NCBI RefSeq assembly: GCF_000378485.1
Contig: NZ_KB899967.1
Location: 248,001-312,000, forward strand
Reading direction: 5' to 3'
DNA from: Flavobacterium rivuli WB 3.3-2 = DSM 21788
GTDB taxonomy: Bacteria; Bacteroidota; Bacteroidia; Flavobacteriales; Flavobacteriaceae
Length of the DNA: 64,000 nt
Positions within the stretch are counted from its first letter, which is position 1. Each line of letters begins with the position of its first letter. A program made the position numbers and the translations under genes. The notes under the pieces were generated by a model. It had not been told where the DNA came from and ran no database searches. It was given only the letters and a program-made list of their open reading frames with translations. Below, in pieces: positions 8,684-16,177 of the stretch.

Positions 8684-8716
8684 TTGTTTATCTTACGAAA
8701 AAAATCATTAATTTTG
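8684..8716 (+). promoter_or_regulatory. Bacteroidota-type promoter of the coiled-coil gene
   Basis: TTG at 8684-8686 and TAATTTTG at 8709-8716 are separated by 22 nt, matching the TTG / TAnnTTTG pattern. The gene starts at 8767, leaving a leader of about 45 nt. Confidence 0.6.
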
Positions 8717-8766
8717 CATTCATTTTATTGGGAATAGAATACAAATCCAGTTAAGTACATATAAAT

Positions 8767-9546
8767 ATGGCGAATATCAAGGAACTAAGTGTGGAAGACA
8801 AATTAAGGGCACTTTATGATTTACAGTTAATTGATTCAAGAATTGATGAAATCAGAAATGTGAGGGGCGAATTACCGCTTGAGGTAGAAGACCTTGAAGA
8901 TGAAGTGGCAGGATTAAGCACAAGGCTTGAAAAACTAAAAACCGACCTTGAATCTATAGAAGAGCAGATTAAAGAAAAGAAAAATGCTATAGATGACCAC
9001 AAGGCAGCCATAAAAAAATACACAGAACAGCAAAAAAACGTACGTAACAACAGGGAATTTAACTCTTTAACTAAAGAAGTAGAATTTCAGGAACTTGAAA
9101 TACAACTTGCTGAAAAACACATTAAGGAGCTTAAAGCTTCTATTGAGTTTAAAAAAGATACTATTGCACAGTCTCAGGAAAGGCTTGACTCTAAAAGCAA
9201 CCACCTTGGCCACAAAAAGAATGAGCTTGACGCTATAATGAGCGAAACTCAAAAAGAGGAAACTTTTTTAAGCGAAAAATCAGCCGAGTATGAAGCTCAG
9301 ATAGAAGAAAGGTTGCTTGCTGCTTACAAAAGGATCCGTGGCAGTGTAAGAAACGGCCTTGCCGTAGTAAGTATAGAAAGGGGTGCATCTGCAGGTTCTT
9401 TCTTTACAATACCACCGCAAACACAGATGGAAATTGCCGCCCGTAAAAAAATAATTACAGATGAGCACAGCGGAAGGATACTGGTAGACAGTTTACTTGC
9501 CGAAGAGGAAAAAGAAAAAATGGAGCAATTATTTGCTAAAATATAA
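8767..9546 (+). CDS. Coiled-coil protein of the C4 zinc-ribbon family, cysteines lost
   Basis: A 259-aa cytoplasmic protein, almost entirely a long antiparallel coiled coil (about residues 10-180; many Glu/Lys heptads such as LEDEVAGLSTRLEKLKTDLE). It ends in the remains of a zinc ribbon. The family normally has a C-x-x-C pair after VVxVERG and another at CxxCGRIL. Here the two places read GASAGSFF and EHSGRILVD, so all four Cys are gone while the surrounding fold (IPPQTQMEIAARKKIITDE, GRILVD) is kept. The family commonly neighbours the Nif3-type gene, as here. Function is unknown; loss of metal binding with retention of the rest suggests a structural role or a lineage change. Confidence 0.9.
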   Translation: MANIKELSVEDKLRALYDLQLIDSRIDEIRNVRGELPLEVEDLEDEVAGLSTRLEKLKTDLESIEEQIKEKKNAIDDHKAAIKKYTEQQKNVRNNREFNSLTKEVEFQELEIQLAEKHIKELKASIEFKKDTIAQSQERLDSKSNHLGHKKNELDAIMSETQKEETFLSEKSAEYEAQIEERLLAAYKRIRGSVRNGLAVVSIERGASAGSFFTIPPQTQMEIAARKKIITDEHSGRILVDSLLAEEEKEKMEQLFAKI

Positions 9547-9551
9547 TACTG

Positions 9552-9580
9552 AAAGCTCCGCACACCGCGGAGCTTTTCTT
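9552..9580 (+). terminator. Rho-independent terminator after the coiled-coil gene
   Basis: A 10-bp perfect stem (AAAGCTCCGC / GCGGAGCTTT) with a 5-nt loop precedes a T-rich stretch. It begins six bases after the stop and ends ten bases before the next ATG, so the hydrolase either has a promoter buried here or depends on read-through. Confidence 0.9.
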
Positions 9581-9589
9581 TTAATTGCC

Positions 9590-10435
9590 ATGCAAAAAAT
9601 AATAAAGTTTATTGTAGCCAAGCTTTTGGGGCTTTACATTAATATTTTAAGCTACACCCGCCCCGCTAAGGCCAGCCGCCTGGCGTACAAGTTTTTTAGC
9701 GAACCCCGCAGCGGCAGGCTTATTAAAGACCAACTTCCGGATATACTTAAGGAAGCAGAAACCGAAATTATTACGCATAAGGACAGCGTTTTCCAGACAT
9801 ATACATGGAAAGGCACAACAGATTGTAAAGTAATACTGGTGCATGGCTGGGAAAGTAACGCATCGCGCTGGAAGCTTTTTATTACCTACCTTAAAAAAGC
9901 AGGCTGCACCATTATCGCTATAGATGGCCCGGCGCACGGGTTATCATCGGGTACAGAGTTTACAATACCACGCTACGCAGAGTTTATAGATATTATAGTA
10001 CAACGGGAACAGCCGCAGTACATGGTGGGACACTCTCTGGGAGGCAGTACCGTTTTGTATTACCAAAGTCACTTTCCTAATGTAAGCCTGCAAAAACTGG
10101 TAATTATGGGAGCTCCATGCGATTTTACTATGGTAGTAGATAATTACATTGGGCTGCTTAGCCTTAACAGGAATGTGTTTACCTTGCTCAATAAACATTT
10201 TTTAGACAATCTTAATATTAAGACCGAAGAGTTTTCTGGCAGGCTGTTTGCCTCAAAAATTAAAGTGGAGGGATTAGTTGCCCATGATGAAGATGATACT
10301 ACCGTTGCTTACAGCGAGGGTAAAAAAATAGCCGATGCCTGGCCACAATCCCAATTTATTTCTACTAAGGGATTAGGCCATAGCATGCACAGCGACGAAC
10401 TTTACACAAAAATATATTCTTTTTTGTTTGATTAG
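9590..10435 (+). CDS. Alpha/beta-hydrolase
   Basis: A 281-aa serine hydrolase from the ATG at 9590. The frame is open further upstream, but that part overlaps the coiled-coil gene and its terminator. Features in order: a hydrophobic N-terminus (IIKFIVAKLLGLYINIL) that could tether it to the membrane; the oxyanion-hole region VHGWESNASRW; AIDGPAHGLSSG; the nucleophile elbow GHSLGGS; the acid residue in HDEDDTTV; and the catalytic His in GLGHSMH. The complete triad indicates an active esterase, lipase or related enzyme; the substrate is not deducible. The gene stands alone. Confidence 0.9.
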   Translation: MQKIIKFIVAKLLGLYINILSYTRPAKASRLAYKFFSEPRSGRLIKDQLPDILKEAETEIITHKDSVFQTYTWKGTTDCKVILVHGWESNASRWKLFITYLKKAGCTIIAIDGPAHGLSSGTEFTIPRYAEFIDIIVQREQPQYMVGHSLGGSTVLYYQSHFPNVSLQKLVIMGAPCDFTMVVDNYIGLLSLNRNVFTLLNKHFLDNLNIKTEEFSGRLFASKIKVEGLVAHDEDDTTVAYSEGKKIADAWPQSQFISTKGLGHSMHSDELYTKIYSFLFD

Positions 10436-10506
10436 TTTAACAGTTTCGCGATTGCCGTACAACTTCAAAACACTACCCTAAATTACCCGCTCTCAATAAA
10501 ATATTT

Positions 10507-10519
10507 TAACTTTGCACCA
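10507..10519 (+). promoter_or_regulatory. TAnnTTTG promoter abutting the rluF start codon
   Basis: TAACTTTG (10507-10514) is followed by CACC and then the ATG at 10519, the same 4-nt spacing as at rlmB, predicting a leaderless or nearly leaderless mRNA. Confidence 0.6.
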
Positions 10520-11301
10520 TGGAAGAATTAAAGCGCCTTAATAAATTTATTGCCGAAACGGGCTACTGCTCCCGCAGGGAGGCCGACAGGCTTATTGAAG
10601 AGGGACGCGTTACCCTTAACGGTGTTGTGCCGGAGATGGGTACTAAAGTGGGGCCGGATGATGAGATACGCATTAACGGCAAACTAATTGTTGAGAAAAG
10701 AGATAAACATATATACCTGGCTTTTAACAAGCCTGTGGGTATTGAGTGTACTACAAACCTTGATGTACATAACAACATTGTTGACTACATAAATTATCCT
10801 AAGCGCATCTTCCCTATCGGCAGATTGGATAAAGCCAGCGAAGGCCTTATTTTTATGACCGATGACGGCGATATTGTGAATAAGATTTTGCGTGCACGCA
10901 ATAACCACGAAAAAGAATATATTGTAACCGTAAACAGGCCTATAACCGACAGGTTTATTCAGCGTATGGGCAATGGTGTGCCTATACTTGACACCATAAC
11001 CAGACACTGTAAGGTAGAGCAGGTAAGCAAATACATTTTTAAAATAATACTTACGCAGGGCCTCAACCGCCAGATACGCCGCATGTGCGAATATCTGGGT
11101 TATGATGTTACAGTGCTTAAACGAACCCGTATTATAAACATATCGCTTGATGTACCTGTAGGCCGTTACCGCGAGCTTACCGCTGCCGAAATTAAGGAAC
11201 TGAACACCCTTATAGAACCAAGCAGCAAAACAGAAGAAGCGAGCTTGCCAAAACCTGAGAGCAGGCCGGTTATTTCTCCCAGAAGAAATTTTGACAGGTA
11301 G
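10519..11301 (+). CDS. rluF: 23S rRNA pseudouridine synthase, RsuA/RluB/E/F family
   Basis: A 260-aa pseudouridine synthase. The N-terminal S4 RNA-binding domain (LNKFIAETGYCSRREADRLIEEGRVTLNG) is followed by the catalytic domain: LAFNKPVGIECTTN (motif I), FPIGRLDKASEGLIFMTDDGD with the catalytic Asp in GRLDKASEGL, and the C-terminal LTQGLNRQIRRMCEYLGY. The GRLDKxSEGL and IECTT variants point to RluF (U2604/U2605 in E. coli) more than RluB or RsuA, though this is family-level inference. A low-complexity Ser/Glu/Pro tail follows from about residue 235. It has its own promoter touching the ATG; no terminator is seen before the toxin-antitoxin pair. Confidence 0.9.
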   Translation: MEELKRLNKFIAETGYCSRREADRLIEEGRVTLNGVVPEMGTKVGPDDEIRINGKLIVEKRDKHIYLAFNKPVGIECTTNLDVHNNIVDYINYPKRIFPIGRLDKASEGLIFMTDDGDIVNKILRARNNHEKEYIVTVNRPITDRFIQRMGNGVPILDTITRHCKVEQVSKYIFKIILTQGLNRQIRRMCEYLGYDVTVLKRTRIINISLDVPVGRYRELTAAEIKELNTLIEPSSKTEEASLPKPESRPVISPRRNFDR

Positions 11302-11363
11302 ATTTTATACCAATAGCTTAGTAACCCTATTAATAATTTTACTAAATTTGGTAAAAAGAAGTT

Positions 11364-11546
11364 ATGCTTACCAAAGAAAAAATAATCGAAGCCATTAGCG
11401 ATATGCCGGGCACCTTCTCGGTCGATGATTTGTTGGATAAAATAATGCTCATTCAGAAAATCGAAATTGGTATAGAACAATCTCAGGCAGGAACAACTTT
11501 TTCTACGAACGAGGCTAAAGAGCGCTTGGGAAAATGGTTGAGATAA
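11364..11546 (+). CDS. Putative antitoxin of a ParE/RelE-type module
   Basis: A 60-aa acidic protein (MLTKEKIIEAISDMPGTFSVDDLLDKIMLIQKIEIGIEQSQAG...) whose first half is helical with a Leu/Ile pattern and whose second half, with NEAKERLGKWLR, is a typical toxin-wrapping tail. It overlaps the toxin gene by 13 nt, an arrangement standard for type II antitoxin-first operons. I recognise this sequence type as the usual partner of ParE-family toxins in Bacteroidota. It should neutralise the toxin and probably autoregulate the pair. No recognised DNA-binding fold is evident by eye. Confidence 0.8.
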   Translation: MLTKEKIIEAISDMPGTFSVDDLLDKIMLIQKIEIGIEQSQAGTTFSTNEAKERLGKWLR

Positions 11547-11836
11547 GATGGACTGATCAGTCACTTATTGACATAGAAAATATAGCCGAATTTATTGCCA
11601 AAGATTCAGAAAGATATGCTTCCATACAGGTTGAGCGTTTTTTTCAGGAAACCGAAATACTTGTAACCTTCCCTGAGTCAGGAAGGATTGTACCAGAGAT
11701 TAAGAACAAAGATATAAGAGAAATAATATTAGGAAATTACCGAATAATTTACCGCATTTTTTCATCATCAAAAATTGACATTCTTACCATTCACCACAGC
11801 AGCAGGCTTATTAAAAAAGATTCGCTTTTAAGGTAA
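11534..11836 (+). CDS. Type II toxin, RelE/ParE family
   Basis: A 100-aa basic protein of the RelE/ParE fold: VEIRWTDQSLIDIENIAEFIAKDS (first strand and helix), TFPESGRIVPEI, DIREIILGNYRIIYRI (core strands with the conserved R-x-I-x-x-x-x-Y-R-I-I-Y pattern) and the final strand IDILTIHHSSRLI. The R-E-I/Y-R-I-I-Y pattern favours ParE-like gyrase poisons, but RelE-like ribosome-dependent RNases share it. It is translationally coupled to the antitoxin, with the start codon inside its last codons. No terminator is seen downstream; a degenerate intergenic repeat follows. Confidence 0.88.
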   Translation: MVEIRWTDQSLIDIENIAEFIAKDSERYASIQVERFFQETEILVTFPESGRIVPEIKNKDIREIILGNYRIIYRIFSSSKIDILTIHHSSRLIKKDSLLR

Positions 11837-11865
11837 CTCTAAATCCACTACTTATTTGTAATTTC

Positions 11866-11971
11866 GAACGAAGCCAAGTTAAGGAATACAACCACAAAGA
11901 GGAATTAACTTTGCCGAGCGAAGATTTTAACTACCTATGAATGAGATTGCTTCGTGCCTCATAATGACAGA
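11866..11971. repeat. Degenerate REP-like dispersed intergenic repeat
   Basis: This gap holds a decayed form of a repeat I recall from many Bacteroidota genomes: TTCGAACGAAG, GCCGAGCGAAG, and GAGATTGCTTCGTGCCTC followed by ATAATGACAG. The paired CGAAG / CTTCG cores allow hairpins. It is not coding. The family identity is recalled, not searched. Confidence 0.5.
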
Positions 11972-12022
11972 GTGTATAGAAAATTGCTGTAAATTTTACA
12001 CAATCAGCAATCAATGACATAC

Positions 12023-12745
12023 TTACAAACTAAGCATTTCTTTAAATAATGCCGACTGGCGGCGTGAAATCTCTACCTCTTCGCCACTTAACATTGTTGC
12101 CTTTAGCTTACCATTAAACCAGTTATCTACACTCTTTATGTATTGCAGGCTAACAATTTGCTGGCGGTTAGCCCTAAAGAAAAGGTTATGCGGAAGGCGC
12201 TCTTCAACCTGGTTTAGCGATTTGTAAATTAATGGTTTGCAATCCTTAAAATATACACGTGTGTAGTTGCCTACAATTTCAAAAAGATGGATATCGCTAA
12301 TCTTTACAAGCCAGCATTTTTCGCCATCTTTAATAAATATCTGGCTGTTTTCATTAAGGTATTGTACTGCAGCAACCTCCTGCGTTGCAATTTTTTCTTT
12401 TACTTTCTCTACAGCATCGCTAAAGCGCTTTTGGTTTATTGGCTTTAACAAATAATCCAGCGCATTGTATTCAAAAGATTTTATGGCATATTCATCAAAT
12501 GCTGTGGTAAACACAACTGCAGGAACATCGTCGAGCATTTCTAACAGGGCAAATCCATCTTTTTCGGGCATATTAATATCCAGAAAAATAAGTTGCGGCT
12601 GTAACTGCGTTATCAGCTCATAAGCGGTATCTACGTTTTCAGCCTCGGCAACAACATCAAGCTCAGGATGTTTTTTAATCAATTCCTTAAGTTCGTTACG
12701 CGCCAGTCTCGAATCTTCTACAATAATAACTTTTATGCTGCTCAT
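12023..12745 (-). CDS. LytTR-family response regulator
   Basis: A 240-aa two-component regulator. The receiver domain (residues 1-115) shows IIVEDSRLARNEL, the phospho-acceptor Asp in LIFLDINMPEKDG, VFTTAFDEYAIKSFEYNALDYLLKPI with the conserved Thr and Lys. The C-terminal LytTR DNA-binding domain (about 140-240) shows IFIKDGEKCWLVKISDIHLFE, NYTRVYF and the FFRANRQQIVSLQYIKSVDNWFNGKL region. It forms an operon with the sensor kinase whose stop overlaps its start by 4 nt (ATGA). Targets are unknown; a decayed gene fragment lies just upstream of the kinase. Confidence 0.94.
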   Translation of the reverse strand: MSSIKVIIVEDSRLARNELKELIKKHPELDVVAEAENVDTAYELITQLQPQLIFLDINMPEKDGFALLEMLDDVPAVVFTTAFDEYAIKSFEYNALDYLLKPINQKRFSDAVEKVKEKIATQEVAAVQYLNENSQIFIKDGEKCWLVKISDIHLFEIVGNYTRVYFKDCKPLIYKSLNQVEERLPHNLFFRANRQQIVSLQYIKSVDNWFNGKLKATMLSGEEVEISRRQSALFKEMLSL

Positions 12746-13815
12746 GCCAGTGGTATCGTGATTTTAGCTTCTACAAAGGTATCTTTTTCCCTCAGTGTAA
12801 AATGGGTCCTGTTGCCGAATAATAATGAAAGACGCTGTTTGATGTTCTCCAGCCCTAACTTTGTATTTCCCTCGCCCATTGAGAGTGTGCCTGAATTTGC
12901 AACACATATAAACAATTGCTCGCTGGTTTTATCTACATCAAGTATAATTTCACCTCCTTGTTTAAGGTTGCTTATACCATGCTTAACAGCATTTTCTACA
13001 AGCATTTGTATGATCATGGGCGGTATAGAAATATTTAGCGTTTCCGGGTTAACGTTAATGGTAAACTTTAGCCTCTCCTCAAACTGAATTTTAGATATCT
13101 CTATGTAATTGTCTACCGTTTGTAGCTCTTCTTTTATAGATATTGTATTAACATCATTTTTAGTAAGGCTATAGCGCAGCATTTCGCTAAGGCGGGTTAT
13201 CATGTCGCGGGCGCGGGTGGCATCTTCTAAAATCAGCCCTCTTATATTATTAAGGCTGTTAAACATAAAGTGCGGATTTATTTGCCCCTTTAATGTATTA
13301 AGCTGAGATTCACGAAGGCTCGACTCTAACTGTATCTGGTTAATTTTTACCTGATTAATGTAATGATACAACTTTATAGCTGTTATTATAAATAGCCAAA
13401 TTAAAAAAATGGTGGTAAAAAATGGAATATTAGTAAGCTTAGTAGCAAAAGGTATACTGAGATCTTCCCCTAAATATTGTGTATAAACCAAACTTAACAG
13501 AGGCCATACAAGCAGGCTATAGAAAACCTGCATAACAATAAATACCGCAACCATAGCCCATATATTTTTTTTACGGAGATCGCCAAAATCTATCTGCCTT
13601 TCAAAAAAATAAAGTATGGGTATAGAAAGCATCCAGGCTAAAGCACCACATATAAGCCCTTCCCATACAAAATAATGTATTAAATTTAAATGGCTGTCTT
13701 TTGGCATACCTTCTGCCCTATATGATATTTTATCGAGCGTTAAGGTAAACAACACATAAAACAAAAAGCCTGTAAGGCTATAAACATGATATTTAACACT
13801 TTGTAATAACTTCAT
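12742..13815 (-). CDS. LytS/YehU-type sensor histidine kinase
   Basis: A 357-aa membrane kinase. The N-terminal 165 residues contain about four hydrophobic segments (near 10-30, 45-68, 85-110 and 135-152), a sensory membrane module with small loops. The cytoplasmic part has the His_kinase signature LKGQINPHFMFNSLNNIRGLI (His in NPHFMFN) and a HATPase domain with PPMIIQMLVENAVKHGI and the G2-type GLGLENIKQRL variant (TKLGLENIKQRL). This is the LytS/YehU class that pairs with LytTR regulators. Its 3' end overlaps the regulator start by 4 nt, so they are translationally coupled. Confidence 0.94.
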   Translation of the reverse strand: MKLLQSVKYHVYSLTGFLFYVLFTLTLDKISYRAEGMPKDSHLNLIHYFVWEGLICGALAWMLSIPILYFFERQIDFGDLRKKNIWAMVAVFIVMQVFYSLLVWPLLSLVYTQYLGEDLSIPFATKLTNIPFFTTIFLIWLFIITAIKLYHYINQVKINQIQLESSLRESQLNTLKGQINPHFMFNSLNNIRGLILEDATRARDMITRLSEMLRYSLTKNDVNTISIKEELQTVDNYIEISKIQFEERLKFTINVNPETLNISIPPMIIQMLVENAVKHGISNLKQGGEIILDVDKTSEQLFICVANSGTLSMGEGNTKLGLENIKQRLSLLFGNRTHFTLREKDTFVEAKITIPLA

Positions 13816-13884
13816 TCTTTAATTGTATAAAAATACCGGGCAACTGGGTTGCCCGGCTTATAATAAAATATTACAGTTGGCTGA

Positions 13885-14049
13885 TTAATCCTGCTGTATA
13901 CTAAATGTGGTGCCGAAAATTAAACTGGCGCCAAGATTGTACTGTCCGCGTTCCTGATTGATGAGATTAACGTAAAGTGATACCCGTTAGCAAAACAGGC
14001 TTACAACATAAACGATAGACTTGGCTACATAAACAAATACTGTTACCAT
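13885..14049 (-). pseudogene. Decayed gene: short hydrophobic ORF plus beta-barrel-like tail in the same frame
   Basis: On the minus strand an ATG at 14049 opens MVTVFVYVAKSIVYVVSLFC and meets a TAA (13987-13989). The same frame then continues, open, for 33 codons to a second TAA at 13885. That second part has alternating hydrophobic residues and aromatic ends (YNLGASLIFGTTFSIQQD), resembling the last strands of an outer-membrane beta-barrel. A plausible promoter precedes it. I read it as the two ends of a former outer-membrane gene joined by an internal deletion, or one gene with a nonsense codon. This is inference from a short sequence. Confidence 0.45.
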
Positions 14050-14083
14050 AATAATTGTGTTTTAATTGGTTGATTGGTTGGGT

Positions 14084-14111
14084 CAAAAGTACAGCATTAC
14101 TATTCTTACAA
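14084..14111 (-). promoter_or_regulatory. Promoter reading into the decayed fragment
   Basis: On the minus strand TTG (14109-14111) and TACTTTTG (14084-14091) are separated by 17 nt, a good match to the Bacteroidota consensus. The fragment's ATG lies 34 nt downstream of the -7 element. Confidence 0.5.
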
Positions 14112-14279
14112 ATACTACTTTATGACGAGTGGTTATTTTTTTATGACGAATGGCAAAAGCATTTGTTACAGCAAAAAACAATAAAAAAACACCTTAGTTA
14201 ATTGATTAATACAATTTTTAATAACTTTAAAAAACTATTCAAATCAAAAAAATATTTAAAGTTCAGGCATTTAACAAAT

Positions 14280-14310
14280 TTGTATCATGTATGTTCTTGT
14301 ATTATCTTTG
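14280..14310 (+). promoter_or_regulatory. Promoter of the AraC-family regulator
   Basis: TTG (14280-14282), 20 nt, then TATCTTTG (14303-14310); the ATG is at 14334. It matches the TTG / TAnnTTTG consensus well. Confidence 0.65.
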
Positions 14311-14333
14311 GTTGATATTTACAATATATAAGT

Positions 14334-15230
14334 ATGGAAACGCAAAGCCTGGAAGAATTTTACAGAGAAAAAATACAAACATCTGTCCCTGCCGGAATAA
14401 ACAGCAGCGTGGGCCACATGAATGTTTTTAGGCTCGAAGACTGCCTGCACGGCACGCCTGTGCGTTATGCGCGCCGTGACTATTATAAAATTACGCTTAT
14501 AAGAGGCAAAAACCGTTACCATTATGCCGACAAAAGTATTGAGGTAGAAGGCACAAGCCTTATTTTTTTTAATCCGCAGGTGCCATACACTTGGGAGTCG
14601 CTTGGTGATGACACTACAGGTTATTTTTGCATTTTTACCCCTGCTTTCTTTACCGAGAAATCGCGTACACTATTGGCAGACCTGCCCATGTTTGCCCTTG
14701 GCGGTAAACCATCTTATGTACTAAATACAGAACATGAGCAAAAAATCAGTGAACTGTTTGAGAAGATGCTCGAAGAAATAAACAGCGACTATGCTTTTAA
14801 ATATGACCTGCTACACAGCTACCTTAACGAGATGATACACCTCGCACTCAAGACAGAAGCAGCCGTTAATATTTATGCGCACCCTGATGCTAATTCCCGC
14901 ATTACGGCTGTGTTTAATGAGCTGCTTGAAAGGCAGTTTCCTATAGAAACCCCTGTGCAGCGTTTTACCATGCGATCTGCGGCAGATTATGCCAGTAATC
15001 TGTCTGTACATGTTAACCACCTTAACCGGGCTATTAAAAACACTACCGGTAAAACCACAACAGCTTTAATAAGCGAAAGATTATTAAGCGAGGCCAAGGC
15101 ATTGCTAAAGCATACCGACTGGAATATTGCAGAGATTAGCCAAAGCCTTGGCTTTGAAGAAGCTGCGCATTTTAATAACTTTTTTAAGAAAGCGACTACC
15201 CTTACCCCATCAAAATTCCGTACTGTTTGA
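14334..15230 (+). CDS. AraC-family transcriptional regulator
   Basis: A 298-aa regulator with an N-terminal cupin-like effector domain (about residues 20-165; YYKITLIRGKNRYHYADKSIEVEG, then FFNPQVPYTWESL, as in AraC_binding) and a C-terminal double helix-turn-helix (about 195-298). The HTH region shows SAADYASNLSVHVNHLNRAIKNTTGKTTTALI, then RLLSEAKALLKHTDWNIAEISQSLGFEEAAHFNNFFKKATTLTPSKFR, the standard AraC signature with the final GF-x-x-x-x-x-F-x-x-F-F-K-x-x-x-x-x-TP-x-x-FR. It lies just upstream of, and in the same direction as, two tandem SDR genes, which it probably activates. The effector is unknown. Confidence 0.94.
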   Translation: METQSLEEFYREKIQTSVPAGINSSVGHMNVFRLEDCLHGTPVRYARRDYYKITLIRGKNRYHYADKSIEVEGTSLIFFNPQVPYTWESLGDDTTGYFCIFTPAFFTEKSRTLLADLPMFALGGKPSYVLNTEHEQKISELFEKMLEEINSDYAFKYDLLHSYLNEMIHLALKTEAAVNIYAHPDANSRITAVFNELLERQFPIETPVQRFTMRSAADYASNLSVHVNHLNRAIKNTTGKTTTALISERLLSEAKALLKHTDWNIAEISQSLGFEEAAHFNNFFKKATTLTPSKFRTV

Positions 15231-15282
15231 AATGCGCAATCATTGGTTTGATGCTCGTAATTTAAACTGACTGCCAACATCT

Positions 15283-15290
15283 TAACTTTG
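15283..15290 (+). promoter_or_regulatory. -7 element upstream of the tandem SDR genes
   Basis: TAACTTTG matches TAnnTTTG; the start codon of the first SDR is 26 nt downstream. Confidence 0.5.
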
Positions 15291-15316
15291 TACTACAATT
15301 TAACAAGTACTTAGTT

Positions 15317-16156
15317 ATGCAAAATAAAATCATTAAAACCTGGTTTATAACCGGCGCGTCTAAAGGGCTTGGCCTTACCCTGTTAAAACAACTTTTAGCA
15401 GCCGGGCAAAATGTTGCTGCAACATCGCGCAACATTAATGAGCTTACTAAAACTGTGGGCGACGCAGGTAACAACTTCTTACCGTTACAGGTAAATCTTG
15501 CAGATGACGCCTCTGTAAAACAGGCTGTAGAGCAAACCAATACCACATTTGGCTCTGTAGATGTTTTAATAAACAACGCAGGCTACGGCATAGGCGGAAG
15601 TTTTGAAGAACTTACCGATGCCGAAATTCGCAATGCTTTTGATGTGAATGTTTTTGGCACGATTAATACCATTCGCCATGCATTACCTATTATGAGGCAG
15701 CAGCAAAGCGGGCATATAATCAACATTTCATCTATTGCCGGTTTTTCGGCAGCTACAGGCTGGGCTCCGTATGCAGCAACCAAGTTTGCCATTACCGGCC
15801 TTACCGAGGTACTGGCAGATGATGTCAGATCTTTTGGCATTAAGGCAACAGTAGTGGCACCGGGTGCTTTTCGCACCAGCTTTTTAACCGATGATTCATT
15901 AGCATTGCCCCAAAACCCTATAGCTGCTTATGCAGATATAAGGGCATCGCACGAGCGTTACCTTACAATGAACGGCCAGCAGGCAGGCGACCCCGAAAAA
16001 GCTGCAGCTATTATGATAGAGACCGGCTTTAACCCCAACCCTCCCGTTCATTTATTTTTAGGCAGCGACGCATACAAGCGTGCATTACTAAAAATAGAAA
16101 GCCTTACTAAAGAAATAGAATCGCTTAAAGAAGTAACAACATCTACAGATTATTAA
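15317..16156 (+). CDS. SDR-family oxidoreductase, first of a tandem pair
   Basis: A 279-aa classical SDR: cofactor motif TGASKGLGLTLL at the N-terminus with an NADP-type basic residue after it (AATSRNINEL), NNAGYGIGG around residue 90, catalytic Ser in INISSIAGFSA, Tyr/Lys in YAATKFAITGLTE, and PGAFRTSFL after it. It is a close paralog of the next gene (279 and 278 aa, collinear motifs, the same NQ/GQQAGDPEKAA and LFLGSDA landmarks), so the pair arose by tandem duplication. They are 21 nt apart and co-transcribed, downstream of the AraC regulator. Substrate unknown. Confidence 0.92.
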   Translation: MQNKIIKTWFITGASKGLGLTLLKQLLAAGQNVAATSRNINELTKTVGDAGNNFLPLQVNLADDASVKQAVEQTNTTFGSVDVLINNAGYGIGGSFEELTDAEIRNAFDVNVFGTINTIRHALPIMRQQQSGHIINISSIAGFSAATGWAPYAATKFAITGLTEVLADDVRSFGIKATVVAPGAFRTSFLTDDSLALPQNPIAAYADIRASHERYLTMNGQQAGDPEKAAAIMIETGFNPNPPVHLFLGSDAYKRALLKIESLTKEIESLKEVTTSTDY

Positions 16157-16177
16157 TCATCACAAAATTAAACAATT

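Larger units (their letters stand above)
13816..14333. other. 518-nt intergenic region between the LytS kinase and the AraC gene
   Basis: It contains the decayed gene fragment (13885-14049), its promoter, then about 170 nt of very AT-rich DNA with no open frame of interest, and finally the promoter of the AraC gene. Nothing else is supported. Confidence 0.7.

Noticed and set aside
11358..11836. Toxin-antitoxin pair as sign of a mobile island
   Set aside because: No integrase, transposase, att-like repeat or composition change is seen nearby; such pairs are common on chromosomes of this group.
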